Of a DNA stretch of 64,000 bases, positions 52,620 through 61,179 are shown piece by piece. The notes under the pieces are model-generated. The model worked only from the letters and a program-made list of their open reading frames with translations, was not told the origin of the DNA and did no database searches. Source of the DNA: Mesorhizobium sp. LMG 17147 (GTDB taxonomy: Bacteria > Pseudomonadota > Alphaproteobacteria > Rhizobiales > Rhizobiaceae); the NCBI RefSeq assembly GCF_024297145.1, contig NZ_JANCTC010000011.1:1-64000 (forward strand), given 5' to 3'. The stretch's first letter is position 1. Each line of letters opens with the position of its first letter. The position numbers and the translations under genes were made by a program.

Positions 52620-53951
52620 GTGCAGACCAATTTCTCAGCTGCCCAGCTTGCCGATCCGCATGTCGCGGAATCGGAAAAGATCCTGCGCAAATGCGTGCAT
52701 TGCGGCTTCTGCACCGCCACCTGCCCGACTTATGTGACGCTCGGCAACGAACTGGATTCGCCGCGCGGCCGGATTTACCTGATCAAGGACATGCTGGAGA
52801 ACGGCCGGTCGGCCGACAAGGAGATCGTCACCCATATCGACCGCTGTCTGTCCTGCCTCGCCTGCATGACCACCTGCCCGTCGGGCGTCAACTACATGCA
52901 TCTGGTCGATCATGCCCGCGCCCACATCGAGGAGACCTACAAGCGTCCTCTGGCCGATCGTCTGACCCGCGCCATGCTGGCCTTCGTGCTGCCTTATCCC
53001 TTGCGTTTCCGCGCGGCGCTCAAGCTGGCGAAGCTCGGCCAGCCATTCGCCGGCCTGTTTGAGAAAATCCAGGCCTTGAGGCCTCTGGGCGCCATGCTCA
53101 AGCTCGCACCCGCGTCGGTCCCGGCAGTCTCGCCGATGGCCTCGCGGGGCGTCCATGCGGGGCAGGGCCCGAAGAAAAATGGCCGCGTCGCCATCCTCAC
53201 CGGCTGCGCGCAATCCGTGCTCGATCCCGGCATCAACGACACAACGATCTCGCTGCTGACCAGGCTCGGTGTCGAGGTCGTCGTACCCGAAGGCGAAGGC
53301 TGCTGCGGCGCGCTTGTGCATCACATGGGCCGCGAGGCGGCTGCCCTGACGTCGGCCAGGCAGAATGTCGATGCCTGGACGCGCGCCATCGAGCAAGGCG
53401 GGCTCGATGCCATCGTCATCACCGCGTCAGGTTGTGGCACCACGATCAAGGATTACGGCTTCATGATGCGCCTCGATCCGGCCTATGCCGGCAAGGCGGC
53501 GCGCGTCTCGGCGCTGGCCAAGGACATCACCGAATATCTCGTGAGCCTCGACCTGCCCGAGCCGGTGCGCAAGCCGGGCACCATTGTCGCCTATCACTCG
53601 GCCTGCTCGATGCAGCATGGCCAGAAGATCACCCGCCAGCCGAAGGAGCTTCTGGCCAAAGCCGGCTTCGTCGTGCGCGAGCCGCGCGAAGGGCATCTCT
53701 GCTGCGGTTCGGCCGGCACTTACAACATCCTGCAGCCCGGGATTTCGGCGACGCTGCGCGACCGCAAGGTCAGGAATATCGAGGCTACCGGTGCTGACAT
53801 CATCGCCACCGGCAATATCGGCTGCATCACCCAGATCGCCTCTGCCGCGAAGCTGCCGGTGGTCCATACGATAAAGCTGCTCGACTGGGCCTATGGCGGG
53901 CCGAAGCCCGAAGGCGTTCGCGAAGAGAGGGCGGTTGTCGCGGCTGAGTGA
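52620..53951 (+). CDS. glcF: Glycolate oxidase iron-sulfur subunit GlcF
   Basis: A 443-residue protein with two ferredoxin-like 4Fe-4S motifs, CVHCGFCTATCPTY and CLSCLACMTTCPSG. CCG domains follow with GEGCCGALVHHMGREA, HSACSMQHGQKI and GHLCCGSAGTYNILQP. It passes electrons from GlcDE to the membrane pool. The start is GTG 52620, with AAGGA ten bases upstream. Confidence 0.95.
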   Translation: MQTNFSAAQLADPHVAESEKILRKCVHCGFCTATCPTYVTLGNELDSPRGRIYLIKDMLENGRSADKEIVTHIDRCLSCLACMTTCPSGVNYMHLVDHARAHIEETYKRPLADRLTRAMLAFVLPYPLRFRAALKLAKLGQPFAGLFEKIQALRPLGAMLKLAPASVPAVSPMASRGVHAGQGPKKNGRVAILTGCAQSVLDPGINDTTISLLTRLGVEVVVPEGEGCCGALVHHMGREAAALTSARQNVDAWTRAIEQGGLDAIVITASGCGTTIKDYGFMMRLDPAYAGKAARVSALAKDITEYLVSLDLPEPVRKPGTIVAYHSACSMQHGQKITRQPKELLAKAGFVVREPREGHLCCGSAGTYNILQPGISATLRDRKVRNIEATGADIIATGNIGCITQIASAAKLPVVHTIKLLDWAYGGPKPEGVREERAVVAAE

Positions 53952-53963
53952 TCCGCCAGTCGT

Positions 53964-54884
53964 CTACTCCGCCGCCAGTCTGTCCGCCGTGCCGTAGGTT
54001 GCCTGGTAGCGGGCGCGCTGGCGGCTGAGCGCCACCATCGTGTTGCGCAGCAGGATCGCCACGGTGATCGGGCCGACGCCACCAGGCACCGGCGTGATCC
54101 ACGACGCGACATGCCTGACGCTCTCGGCATCGACGTCGCCGACGATGCGGCTCTCGCCATCCGGCCCGATTCCCGAATTGATGCCGATATCAATCACGGC
54201 GGCGCCCGGCTTGACCATGTCGGCCTTGATCAGCCGCGGCTTGCCGACGGCCACGAACAGCGCGTCGGCGCGGCGTGCGTGTGCCGCCACCGAGCGCGTC
54301 ATGTGATGGCAGACCGTCACCGTCGCGCCTTCGCTCATCAAAAGGAAAGCGATCGGCTTGCCGACGATCTCGGAATGGCCGACGACCACCACTTCGAGCC
54401 CCTTGAGGTCGAGGCCGGTTTCCTTGAGCAGTTCGACCGAGGCAGCCGCCGTGCAGGGCGCCAGATCGAGCTGGTTGTAGACGATGTTGCCGATCGAGGC
54501 CGGATGCATGCCTTCGACGTCCTTGAGCGGATGCACCGCCGCCTGCAGCGTCTTGATCGGGATGTGCACCGGCACCGGTCGCTGGATGATGATGCCGGTG
54601 ACGCGCGGGTCGGCGTTGAGGCCGTGGATCGCCGCTTCGAGTTCGCCGGCGGTGATGTCGGCGCGAAAGCGCCTTTCCTCGAAGCCGATGCCGGCAAGCC
54701 CCGCCTTGGCGCGCTGGTTGCGGACATAGACGTCGACCGCCGCCGTGTCGCCGACGGTGATCGACACCAGCTTGGGCGGAAAGCCTTCGGCGGTGGCGAT
54801 CGCCGCGTCCTCGCGCACGCCGGCGATGATGCGTTGGGCCACCGGGCCGCCTCGGAGATAGCGGCTGTCGTCGGAGAGGGTCAT
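53964..54884 (-). CDS. folD: FolD-like methylenetetrahydrofolate dehydrogenase/cyclohydrolase, active-site variant
   Basis: A 306-residue protein with the full FolD fold. SITVGDTAAVDVYVRNQ, IIQRPVPVHIPIK, KDVEGMHPASIGNIV, GHSEIVGKPIAFLL and ITPVPGGVGPITVA are recognisable. Compared with E. coli and human FolD, the catalytic Lys (human K56) is Gln57, the Asp of KDVDG (human D125) is Glu124, and Ser49 is Val50. Tyr53 and Gln101 are kept. The Lys is needed for cyclohydrolase activity, so this may be a dehydrogenase only, or act on another one-carbon carrier. It converges with glcF. A normal folD is presumably elsewhere. Confidence 0.88.
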   Translation of the reverse strand: MTLSDDSRYLRGGPVAQRIIAGVREDAAIATAEGFPPKLVSITVGDTAAVDVYVRNQRAKAGLAGIGFEERRFRADITAGELEAAIHGLNADPRVTGIIIQRPVPVHIPIKTLQAAVHPLKDVEGMHPASIGNIVYNQLDLAPCTAAASVELLKETGLDLKGLEVVVVGHSEIVGKPIAFLLMSEGATVTVCHHMTRSVAAHARRADALFVAVGKPRLIKADMVKPGAAVIDIGINSGIGPDGESRIVGDVDAESVRHVASWITPVPGGVGPITVAILLRNTMVALSRQRARYQATYGTADRLAAE

Positions 54885-55021
54885 CGAGATAGGGCCTTTG
54901 TCTGGAACTTTTAGCCGCCACATAGCAAAGCAACCGCGAAAAGGCAGTGCGAAAAACGAACCGCCATGCCGGTCGCGCGACGTGCCGGCGAAATCTTCCC
55001 GTCAATTCTTGCTGGCGTTGG

Positions 55022-55062
55022 CGGAAACAAAAAGGGCAGCACGGCTTGCCGCGCTGCCCTTT
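55022..55062 (-). terminator. Rho-independent terminator of the L,D-transpeptidase gene
   Basis: On the minus strand AAAGGGCAGC and GCTGCCCTTT form a 10-bp stem (plus-strand 55031-55040 and 55053-55062), followed by TTTTGTTT. Confidence 0.88.
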
Positions 55063-55153
55063 CGTGACTGGCCGCATCCCCACACGGCCCGTCCCCCGTT
55101 ATTCAATACTCCCGAGGCTTCTGAGCAGAATCATCGGTGAGGTCAACCGCAGA

Positions 55154-55888
55154 TTACATCACTACAACCGTCGTGCCAACATTGACCCGCTCGTAAAGGT
55201 CGACCACGTCCTCGTTGCGCATGCGGATGCAGCCCGACGACACCGCGCCGCCGATCGTCCAGGGCTGATTGGTGCCGTGGATACGGTACTCGGTCGAGCC
55301 GAGATAGAGCGCGCGTGCGCCGAGCGGGTTTTCCATGCCGCCGGCGAGATAGGTCGGCAGATAACGGCCCTTGGCGGCCTCGCGGGCGATCATCACCGCC
55401 GGCGGCCGCCAGTCCGGCCAGACGCGCTTGTTGGTGATCTTGTGGGTGCCGGACCATTCGAAGCCCGGCTTGCCGGTGCCGACGCCATAACGCCGCGCCT
55501 TGCCGTTCTTCTCGACCAGATAGAGGAAATTCTCTCGCGTATCGATGACGATCGTGCCCGGCTTCTGCGGGCCGTCATAGGCGACTTCCTGCGGCAGATA
55601 GATCGGGTCGATCTGCGGCCGCATGATCATGCGCTTGGCCGGTGCCTGCACCGCTGCGGTGCGCAGCTGATCGGGTTCGGCCTGGCGCCGATAGCGCCGT
55701 TGCGGCTGCGCCTCTTGCCGGCTCTGCCGCACGATGCCCGGCGCATGGCCGAGCTGCAGCACCCAGGGCGCCGAAAGGTCGGGACTGACCACCACCGGCG
55801 GCCTCTCGGCATAGCGGTCGTTGGCATTGGCGGCACCGGCGGCAAGCACGGCGGCGGCGCCGAACAGTGGGAACAAGAATGTCTTCAT
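55154..55888 (-). CDS. L,D-transpeptidase (YkuD domain)
   Basis: A 244-residue periplasmic enzyme. The signal peptide is about residues 1-22 (LFGAAAVLAAGAANA). After a Pro/Arg/Gln-rich linker, the YkuD domain has TIVIDTRENFLYLVEKNGKA, HKITNKRVWPDW and the catalytic motif HGTNQPWTIGGAVSSGCIRM, whose Cys is the nucleophile. It makes 3-3 peptidoglycan cross-links or attaches proteins to peptidoglycan. AAGGTG lies eight bases before ATG 55888. Confidence 0.93.
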   Translation of the reverse strand: MKTFLFPLFGAAAVLAAGAANANDRYAERPPVVVSPDLSAPWVLQLGHAPGIVRQSRQEAQPQRRYRRQAEPDQLRTAAVQAPAKRMIMRPQIDPIYLPQEVAYDGPQKPGTIVIDTRENFLYLVEKNGKARRYGVGTGKPGFEWSGTHKITNKRVWPDWRPPAVMIAREAAKGRYLPTYLAGGMENPLGARALYLGSTEYRIHGTNQPWTIGGAVSSGCIRMRNEDVVDLYERVNVGTTVVVM

Positions 55889-56110
55889 CGCAACGCACCT
55901 TGATCGTCGAACATGCCGGGGTGCAAAGCCTCCCCGATTTCGCCGACAATGAGCGCGAAGCGGCCACCGAAACATGAATCGGAATGCGTAAAATGCCGAT
56001 CTGTCAGTAAAGCTTTTGGTGTGGTTACCGCCCGGTTCAGGAATCTGGTAAAGCCACGGTAAAGGCCACGTCAAAACGCGTTAACGCCAGGACAAGAACG
56101 GAATTCCGCC

Positions 56111-56746
56111 ATGGACGAAAAGACAGGTCTGCTTGCCGGTCCCGACGGCGTCGCCCGCTGCTTCTGGCACGGCAACCTGCCGGATTATCTGCACTACCAC
56201 GACCACGAATGGGGCCGGCCGGTCGCCGACGATCGCCGCCTGTTCGAGAAGATCTGCCTCGAGGGTTTCCAGTCGGGCCTGTCCTGGCTGACCATATTGC
56301 GCAAGCGCGACAATTTTCGCGAGGCCTTCGCCGGCTTCGATGTCGACAAGATCGCCGCCTTCACCGACGCCGATGTCGAGCGCCTGCTCGGCAATGCCGG
56401 CATCATCCGCCATCGCGGCAAGATCGTGTCGACCATCAACAACGCCAGACGCGCCCGCGAGCTCATCGACGAGGTCGGCTCGCTGGCGGCATGGTTCTGG
56501 AACTTCGAGCCCGGCCCCGACGAGCGGCCCGAGATCGTCGATCTCGCCCATCTGCGCGCCAACCCGACGACGGCCGTCTCGGTTCGCATTTCGAAGGAGC
56601 TGAAGAAGCGCGGCTGGAGCTTTGTCGGTCCGACCACCGTCTACGCCTTCATGCAGGCGATGGGGCTGGTCAACGACCATCTCGAGGGCTGCGTCTGCCG
56701 CGAGCCGGTCGAGGCGGAGCGGAAAGCCTTCAAGCGGCCGAAATAG
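56111..56746 (+). CDS. tag: DNA-3-methyladenine glycosylase I
   Basis: A 211-residue Tag. Family blocks are RCFWHGNLPDYLHYHDHEWG, SGLSWLTILRKRDNFREAF, RHRGKIVSTINNARRA and a C-terminal HLEGCVCR giving the His-x3-Cys zinc pair with Cys and His near the N-terminus. It removes 3-methyladenine from DNA. It converges with a small membrane-protein gene. Confidence 0.94.
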   Translation: MDEKTGLLAGPDGVARCFWHGNLPDYLHYHDHEWGRPVADDRRLFEKICLEGFQSGLSWLTILRKRDNFREAFAGFDVDKIAAFTDADVERLLGNAGIIRHRGKIVSTINNARRARELIDEVGSLAAWFWNFEPGPDERPEIVDLAHLRANPTTAVSVRISKELKKRGWSFVGPTTVYAFMQAMGLVNDHLEGCVCREPVEAERKAFKRPK

Positions 56747-56750
56747 CGGC

Positions 56751-57005
56751 TCAGGCGCCGCCGGCGCCGGCGAGGAAAAACCCGGCGAGGATGGCCGCCA
56801 GCGCGGCGAACACCGGATAGATCACCAGCAGGCCGGTTATCAGCACGTCGCGCATGGTCGGCCCGTTGCGCTGTTGCGCCGCGATCTCGAACGGTCCCGC
56901 GAATTGCTTCGTCGCCTTCGGCGAATGATTGTCGGCCGGCCGCAGCCGGACCGAGGCGTCGCGTGCGCCGCTATCGATGATGTCGAACTTCTGTAGCGTG
57001 GCCAT
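56751..57005 (-). CDS. Small membrane protein of unknown function
   Basis: An 84-residue protein with a charged N-terminal half (LQKFDIIDSGARDASVRLRP) and one or two membrane segments at the end (VLITGLLVIYPVFAALAAIL, AGFFLAGAGGA). The stop is four bases from the tag stop (convergent). No recognised family. Confidence 0.6.
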   Translation of the reverse strand: MATLQKFDIIDSGARDASVRLRPADNHSPKATKQFAGPFEIAAQQRNGPTMRDVLITGLLVIYPVFAALAAILAGFFLAGAGGA

Positions 57006-57102
57006 GGGCCCGAACCCCTTGTTTCGGCGCGCTTATCGGCCCGGATTGTGTCTGCACGATGCCGCGCGCATGGCGCAATTGTTTCAGCTTCTTTTTCTTG
57101 CC

Positions 57103-57126
57103 TTCTCCCACAAGGGGGAAGGAGAA
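57103..57126. repeat. Half copy of the family-D repeat
   Basis: TTCTCCCACAAGGGGGAAGG matches one arm of the inverted repeat at 58803-58951. Confidence 0.55.
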
Positions 57127-57233
57127 GTGCAAACCCTTGCCGCTCCCGGCTGCATCGGTTAGGACACCCGCGCCGTGGAAATCGGATATTTAACCGATCC
57201 CCGGAGCGCCACGAAACACCGAGTACCCATCCC

Positions 57234-58793
57234 ATGGCCGACAAATCCGAAAAGATGAAAGCGCGGCTGCCGCGCGGCTTTGTCGACCGCAGCGCCGACG
57301 ACCTGCGCGCCGTCGAGAAGATGATGGCGACGATCCGCTCGGTCTTCGAGCTCTACGGTTTCGAGCCGGTCGACCAGCCGCTCATCGAATATACCGACGC
57401 GCTCGGCAAATTTTTGCCAGACCAGGACCGGCCGAACGAGGGCGTGTTCTCGTTCCAGGACGACGACGACCAGTGGCTGTCGCTGCGCTACGATTTGACC
57501 GCGCCGATGGCGCGCTTCGTCGCCGAGAATTACGAGCGCCTGCCGAAACCCTATCGCAGCTATCGCTCCGGCTGGGTGTTCCGCAACGAGAAGCCCGGTC
57601 CCGGCCGCTTCCGCCAGTTCATGCAGTTCGACGCCGATACTGTGGGCACCCCGGGCGTTGCGGCCGATGCCGAGATGGCGATGATGATGGCGGACGTGAT
57701 GGAGGCGCTCGGCATCAAGCGCGGCGACTACGTCATCCGTGTCAACAACCGAAAAGTGCTCGACGGCGTGCTGGAGGCGATCGGCCTCGGCGGTGACGAA
57801 AATGCCGGGCGCCGGTTGACGGTGCTGCGGGCGATCGACAAGCTGGACAAGCTCGGCGTCGAGGGCGTGCGCCTGCTTTTGGGCGCCGGGCGCAAGGACG
57901 AGAGCGGTGATTTCACCAAGGGCGCCGGGCTGGACAATACGCAAATCGACGTTGTCATCAGCTATTTCACAGTCATGGCGCAGCATGATCCCGAAAAAAT
58001 TGTCCAGACACTGGGATCCATCAACCCCGGTGTCAGCAATCTTTTCGAGGAAAGGAAACTCGAACATCTGGGCATCACGAACGCCTCGTTTGTTGAGGGT
58101 CTTGCAGAGTTGGAGCAGATAAGAACCATGGTCGCACAAAGCGGCTACGGTGAGGATCGCATTCGCATCGACCCCTCCGTCGTGCGTGGCCTCGAATATT
58201 ACACCGGCCCGGTCTACGAGGCCGAGCTGCTGGCCGAAATCCCCAATGAGGACGGCCAGATCGTGCGCTTCGGTTCGGTCGGCGGCGGCGGACGTTATGA
58301 CGGTCTCGTCTCGCGCTTCCGTGGCGAGCCGGTGCCGGCGACAGGTTTTTCCATCGGCGTCTCACGGCTGATGACGGCGCTGAAGAACCTGGGCAAGCTC
58401 GATACTTCCGATGTCATCGCGCCGGTCGTCGTGCTGACCATGGACAAGGATACGGAAAGCCTCAGCCGCTACCAGAAGATGGTGGCCGAGCTGCGCGCCG
58501 CCGGCATCCGCTCGGAAATGTATCTCGGCGGCGCCGGCATGAAGGCGCAGCTGAAATACGCCGACCGCCGCGGCAGCCCCGTCGCTGTCATCCAGGGCGG
58601 CGACGAGCGCGCCAAGGGCGAGGTGCAGATCAAGGACCTGATCGAGGGCGCACGGATGTCGGCCGAGATCGCCGATAACGCCGAATGGCGCGCGGCACGG
58701 CCGGCGCAGGTGACGGTGGCGGAGAGTGAACTGGTTGCCGAAGTGAAGAAGATACTTGCGGCGCAGGCCGAGGAGCGGGCGCGTGGCAAGTAG
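57234..58793 (+). CDS. hisS: Histidyl-tRNA synthetase (alphaproteobacterial type)
   Basis: A 519-residue class II synthetase. Motif 2 region reads YRSGWVFRNEKPGPGRFRQF, with QFDADTVGTPGVAADAE downstream. The His-binding block VVRGLEYYTGPVYEAEL and motif 3 GGGGRYDGLVSRFRGEPVPA are clear. The form fits the alphaproteobacterial lineage that charges tRNA-His with A73 and no G-1, as encoded at 30962. ATG 57234 (MADKSEKMK) is taken. hisZ and hisG follow. Confidence 0.95.
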   Translation: MADKSEKMKARLPRGFVDRSADDLRAVEKMMATIRSVFELYGFEPVDQPLIEYTDALGKFLPDQDRPNEGVFSFQDDDDQWLSLRYDLTAPMARFVAENYERLPKPYRSYRSGWVFRNEKPGPGRFRQFMQFDADTVGTPGVAADAEMAMMMADVMEALGIKRGDYVIRVNNRKVLDGVLEAIGLGGDENAGRRLTVLRAIDKLDKLGVEGVRLLLGAGRKDESGDFTKGAGLDNTQIDVVISYFTVMAQHDPEKIVQTLGSINPGVSNLFEERKLEHLGITNASFVEGLAELEQIRTMVAQSGYGEDRIRIDPSVVRGLEYYTGPVYEAELLAEIPNEDGQIVRFGSVGGGGRYDGLVSRFRGEPVPATGFSIGVSRLMTALKNLGKLDTSDVIAPVVVLTMDKDTESLSRYQKMVAELRAAGIRSEMYLGGAGMKAQLKYADRRGSPVAVIQGGDERAKGEVQIKDLIEGARMSAEIADNAEWRAARPAQVTVAESELVAEVKKILAAQAEERARGK

Positions 58794-58802
58794 GGCGCCA
58801 CT

Positions 58803-58951
58803 CCCTTCTCCCCTTGTGGGAGAAGGTGGCCGAGCGAAGCTCGGTCGGATGAGGGGTGTTCCAGGGAACGCCGACGCCTCATTTCTTCCGGCACCCATCA
58901 TCCGTCTTGGCGCTTCGCGCCAATCCACCTTCTCCCACAAGGGGAGAAGGG
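58803..58951. repeat. Inverted repeat between hisS and hisZ (family D)
   Basis: A 27-bp arm (58803-58829, CCCTTCTCCCCTTGTGGGAG start) is matched exactly in reverse complement at 58925-58951. Confidence 0.92.
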
Positions 58952-58964
58952 AAGGGCGCCTGCG

Positions 58965-60083
58965 ATGACCTCCCGCCCCGCCATCGCATCCGACATCGCG
59001 ACGCTCTTCGCCGCGCGCAACACCCATGCGGTCGAAGTCGCCGTGCTTCAGCCGGCCGACCCATTCCTCGACATGGCCGGCGAGGATTTGCGGCGTCGCA
59101 TCTTTCTCACTGAAAGCGAGACCGGGCAGACGCTCTGCCTGCGGCCGGAATTCACCATTCCGGTCTGCCTCGACCATATTGCCAGCCAGGCCGGCACGCC
59201 GCGCCGCTATTCCTATCTCGGCGAGGTGTTTCGCCAGCGCCGCGAGGGCGGCAACGAATTCTTCCAGGCCGGTATAGAGGACCTCGGTGACCGCGACACG
59301 GCCGCCGCCGACGCCCGTTCGCTGGCCGATGCGCATGCGCTGCTCTCGTTGGTGCTGCCCGGCCGCGAGCTGGTGGTCACGCTCGGCGACCAGACCATTT
59401 TCGAGGCAGTGCTGGCAGCACTTGGCCTGCCGCGCGGCTGGCGCATGCGGCTGGCGCGCGCCTTCGGCTCGGCGGCGATGCTGGAGGCAGCCCTTGCCGA
59501 CCTCGCCAATCCGCCGCGCAACAGCCAGCTCGCCGGCGCGGTCGCCGCCCTTGTCCTTGATGGCGATCTGGACGCTCTTTCGGCGCATATCGCCGGCGGC
59601 ATGGAAGAGGCCGGCCTGTCGGCAACGGCCGGGCGTTCGCCCTCCGAAATCGCGCGGCGCCTGGTCGAGAAGGCCGAATTGCGCAGCGTGCGGCTGTCGA
59701 ACGAGGCATTTGCGGCGCTGAAGGGGTTTCTGGCCATCGACGTGCCGCTCGATAGCGCCGCCGGGGCGCTCGAAAGCTTTGCCGCCGATGCCGGCCTTTC
59801 GCTGGGTGCCGCGCTGGACAATTTTGCCGCCCGCGCCGCGGCCATCGCAAGCCTCGGCCTGCCGATGTCTGAAATCCGCTACGACGCTGCCTTCGGCCGC
59901 CCGCTCGATTATTACACCGGCCTGGTCTTCGAGATCGCGGCGCAAGGCGGCGACCGGCCGCTCGCCGGTGGTGGCCGCTACGACCGGCTGCTGACGCTGC
60001 TCGGCGCAAAAACGCCGATCCCAGGCGTCGGTTTTTCCGTCTGGCTCGACCGCATCGAGGCGCTGCGGGAGAAGGCGCCATGA
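58965..60083 (+). CDS. hisZ: ATP phosphoribosyltransferase regulatory subunit
   Basis: A 372-residue HisRS-like paralogue lacking a full anticodon-binding domain. Blocks are FLDMAGEDLRRRIFLTESET, LCLRPEFTIPVCLDHI, YLGEVFRQRREGGNEFFQAG, and FGRPLDYYTGLVFEI. It partners the short-form HisG, as in other alphaproteobacteria. Its last four bases overlap the hisG ATG. Confidence 0.93.
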   Translation: MTSRPAIASDIATLFAARNTHAVEVAVLQPADPFLDMAGEDLRRRIFLTESETGQTLCLRPEFTIPVCLDHIASQAGTPRRYSYLGEVFRQRREGGNEFFQAGIEDLGDRDTAAADARSLADAHALLSLVLPGRELVVTLGDQTIFEAVLAALGLPRGWRMRLARAFGSAAMLEAALADLANPPRNSQLAGAVAALVLDGDLDALSAHIAGGMEEAGLSATAGRSPSEIARRLVEKAELRSVRLSNEAFAALKGFLAIDVPLDSAAGALESFAADAGLSLGAALDNFAARAAAIASLGLPMSEIRYDAAFGRPLDYYTGLVFEIAAQGGDRPLAGGGRYDRLLTLLGAKTPIPGVGFSVWLDRIEALREKAP

Positions 60084-60781
60084 TCACGCTGGCGCTGCCG
60101 TCGAAGGGCCGGCTCAAGGAGCAGGCGCTGGAGGTGCTGGCCAAGGCCGGGCTTGCCGTCAGCCTGCCCGGCGATGAGCGCAAATACCGCGCCCGTATCG
60201 ATGGCATGGACGGCGTCGAGATAGCGTTCCTGTCGGCCTCCGAGATCGCGGGCGAAATCGGCCAGGGCTCGGTCGATCTCGGCATCACCGGCGAGGATCT
60301 GCTTCGCGAAAACCTTGCCGATTGCGAGGCGCGCGCCGAAATCATCGCCCGCCTCGGTTTCGGCAATGCCGATGTCGTCGTCGCCGTGCCCGACATCTGG
60401 CTCGATGTCGACACCATGGCGGACCTCGACGACGTCGCCGCCGACTTCCGCCAGCGCCATGGCCGGCGGCTCAGGATCGCCACCAAATACTGGCGCCTGA
60501 CCCAGCAGTTCTTTTCGCAAAAGCACGGCATCCAGGTCTATCGCATCGTCGAAAGCCTGGGCGCCACCGAAGGCGCGCCGGCGGCCGGGTTGGCCGATAT
60601 CGTCGTCGACATCACCACATCAGGCTCGACGCTGCGCGCCAACCATCTCAAGGTGCTGGCCGACGGTCTCATCCTGCGCTCGCAGGCCTGTCTCGTCGCA
60701 TCGCGGAAGGCGCGGGCGGCGGCGGACGAGGCCGTGTTGCGCGATATTGCGGGCAGGATGGCGGCGGTGGAGACAGGCTGA
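60080..60781 (+). CDS. hisG: ATP phosphoribosyltransferase (short form)
   Basis: A 233-residue HisG_S enzyme, the first step of histidine biosynthesis. It has LALPSKGRLKEQALEVLAKA, SVDLGITGEDLL, IATKYWRLTQQFF and VDITTSGSTLRANHLKVL. It lacks the C-terminal ACT-like domain, as expected for HisZ-dependent forms. hisZ overlaps by four bases. Confidence 0.95.
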   Translation: MITLALPSKGRLKEQALEVLAKAGLAVSLPGDERKYRARIDGMDGVEIAFLSASEIAGEIGQGSVDLGITGEDLLRENLADCEARAEIIARLGFGNADVVVAVPDIWLDVDTMADLDDVAADFRQRHGRRLRIATKYWRLTQQFFSQKHGIQVYRIVESLGATEGAPAAGLADIVVDITTSGSTLRANHLKVLADGLILRSQACLVASRKARAAADEAVLRDIAGRMAAVETG

Positions 60782-60789
60782 CGCCGCCG

Positions 60790-60940
60790 ATCTCCCCCCT
60801 TGAGGGGGAGATGTCGCCGAAGGCGACAGAGGGGGTCGGTACGTCTTGACGCGACTCTCCTGACCGACAGAACAGGCTGGAGCTCCACGCGGGGCGACCC
60901 CTTCTGGCCTGCCGGGCATCTCCCCCTCGAGGGGGGAGAT
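60790..60940. repeat. Degenerate family-C inverted repeat after hisG
   Basis: ATCTCCCCCCTTGAGGGGGA with the following 30 bases is paired imperfectly with the segment at 60891-60940. Related to the 46-bp perfect repeat between glcD and glcE. Confidence 0.75.
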
Positions 60941-61010
60941 AGGCAGCTACGCCGACCCGAAGCAATTTCCTGACATACAGGAACTTTGTTCTTGCTTTGT
61001 GCCGGCAGCT

Positions 61011-61080
61011 ATGCTACTAATCTCGCTATGGTGCTAATTGGCCCTGAAGACCCGCCCGCCAAGGCGGGTTTTTTGTTTTT
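61011..61080 (+). promoter_or_regulatory. Candidate leader and terminator before the acyl-CoA ligase gene
   Basis: An eight-codon frame ATG-CTA-CTA-ATC-TCG-CTA-TGG-TGC-TAA (61011-61037) is followed by CCCGCC (61051-61056), loop CGCCAA, GGCGGG (61063-61068) and a T-rich tail. It looks like an attenuator-like leader or an sRNA end. It lies 100 bases before the ligase ATG, and also could be the hisG terminator. Confidence 0.45.
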
Positions 61081-61179
61081 GGCCCCGACAGGCGAGTTCC
61101 AGCGCAAGCCCCACCATCGACGGGATTTCCACCACCCCGCGGGGCTGATAGGCTCGGCTGGTCTGCGGAGGACACGGCG

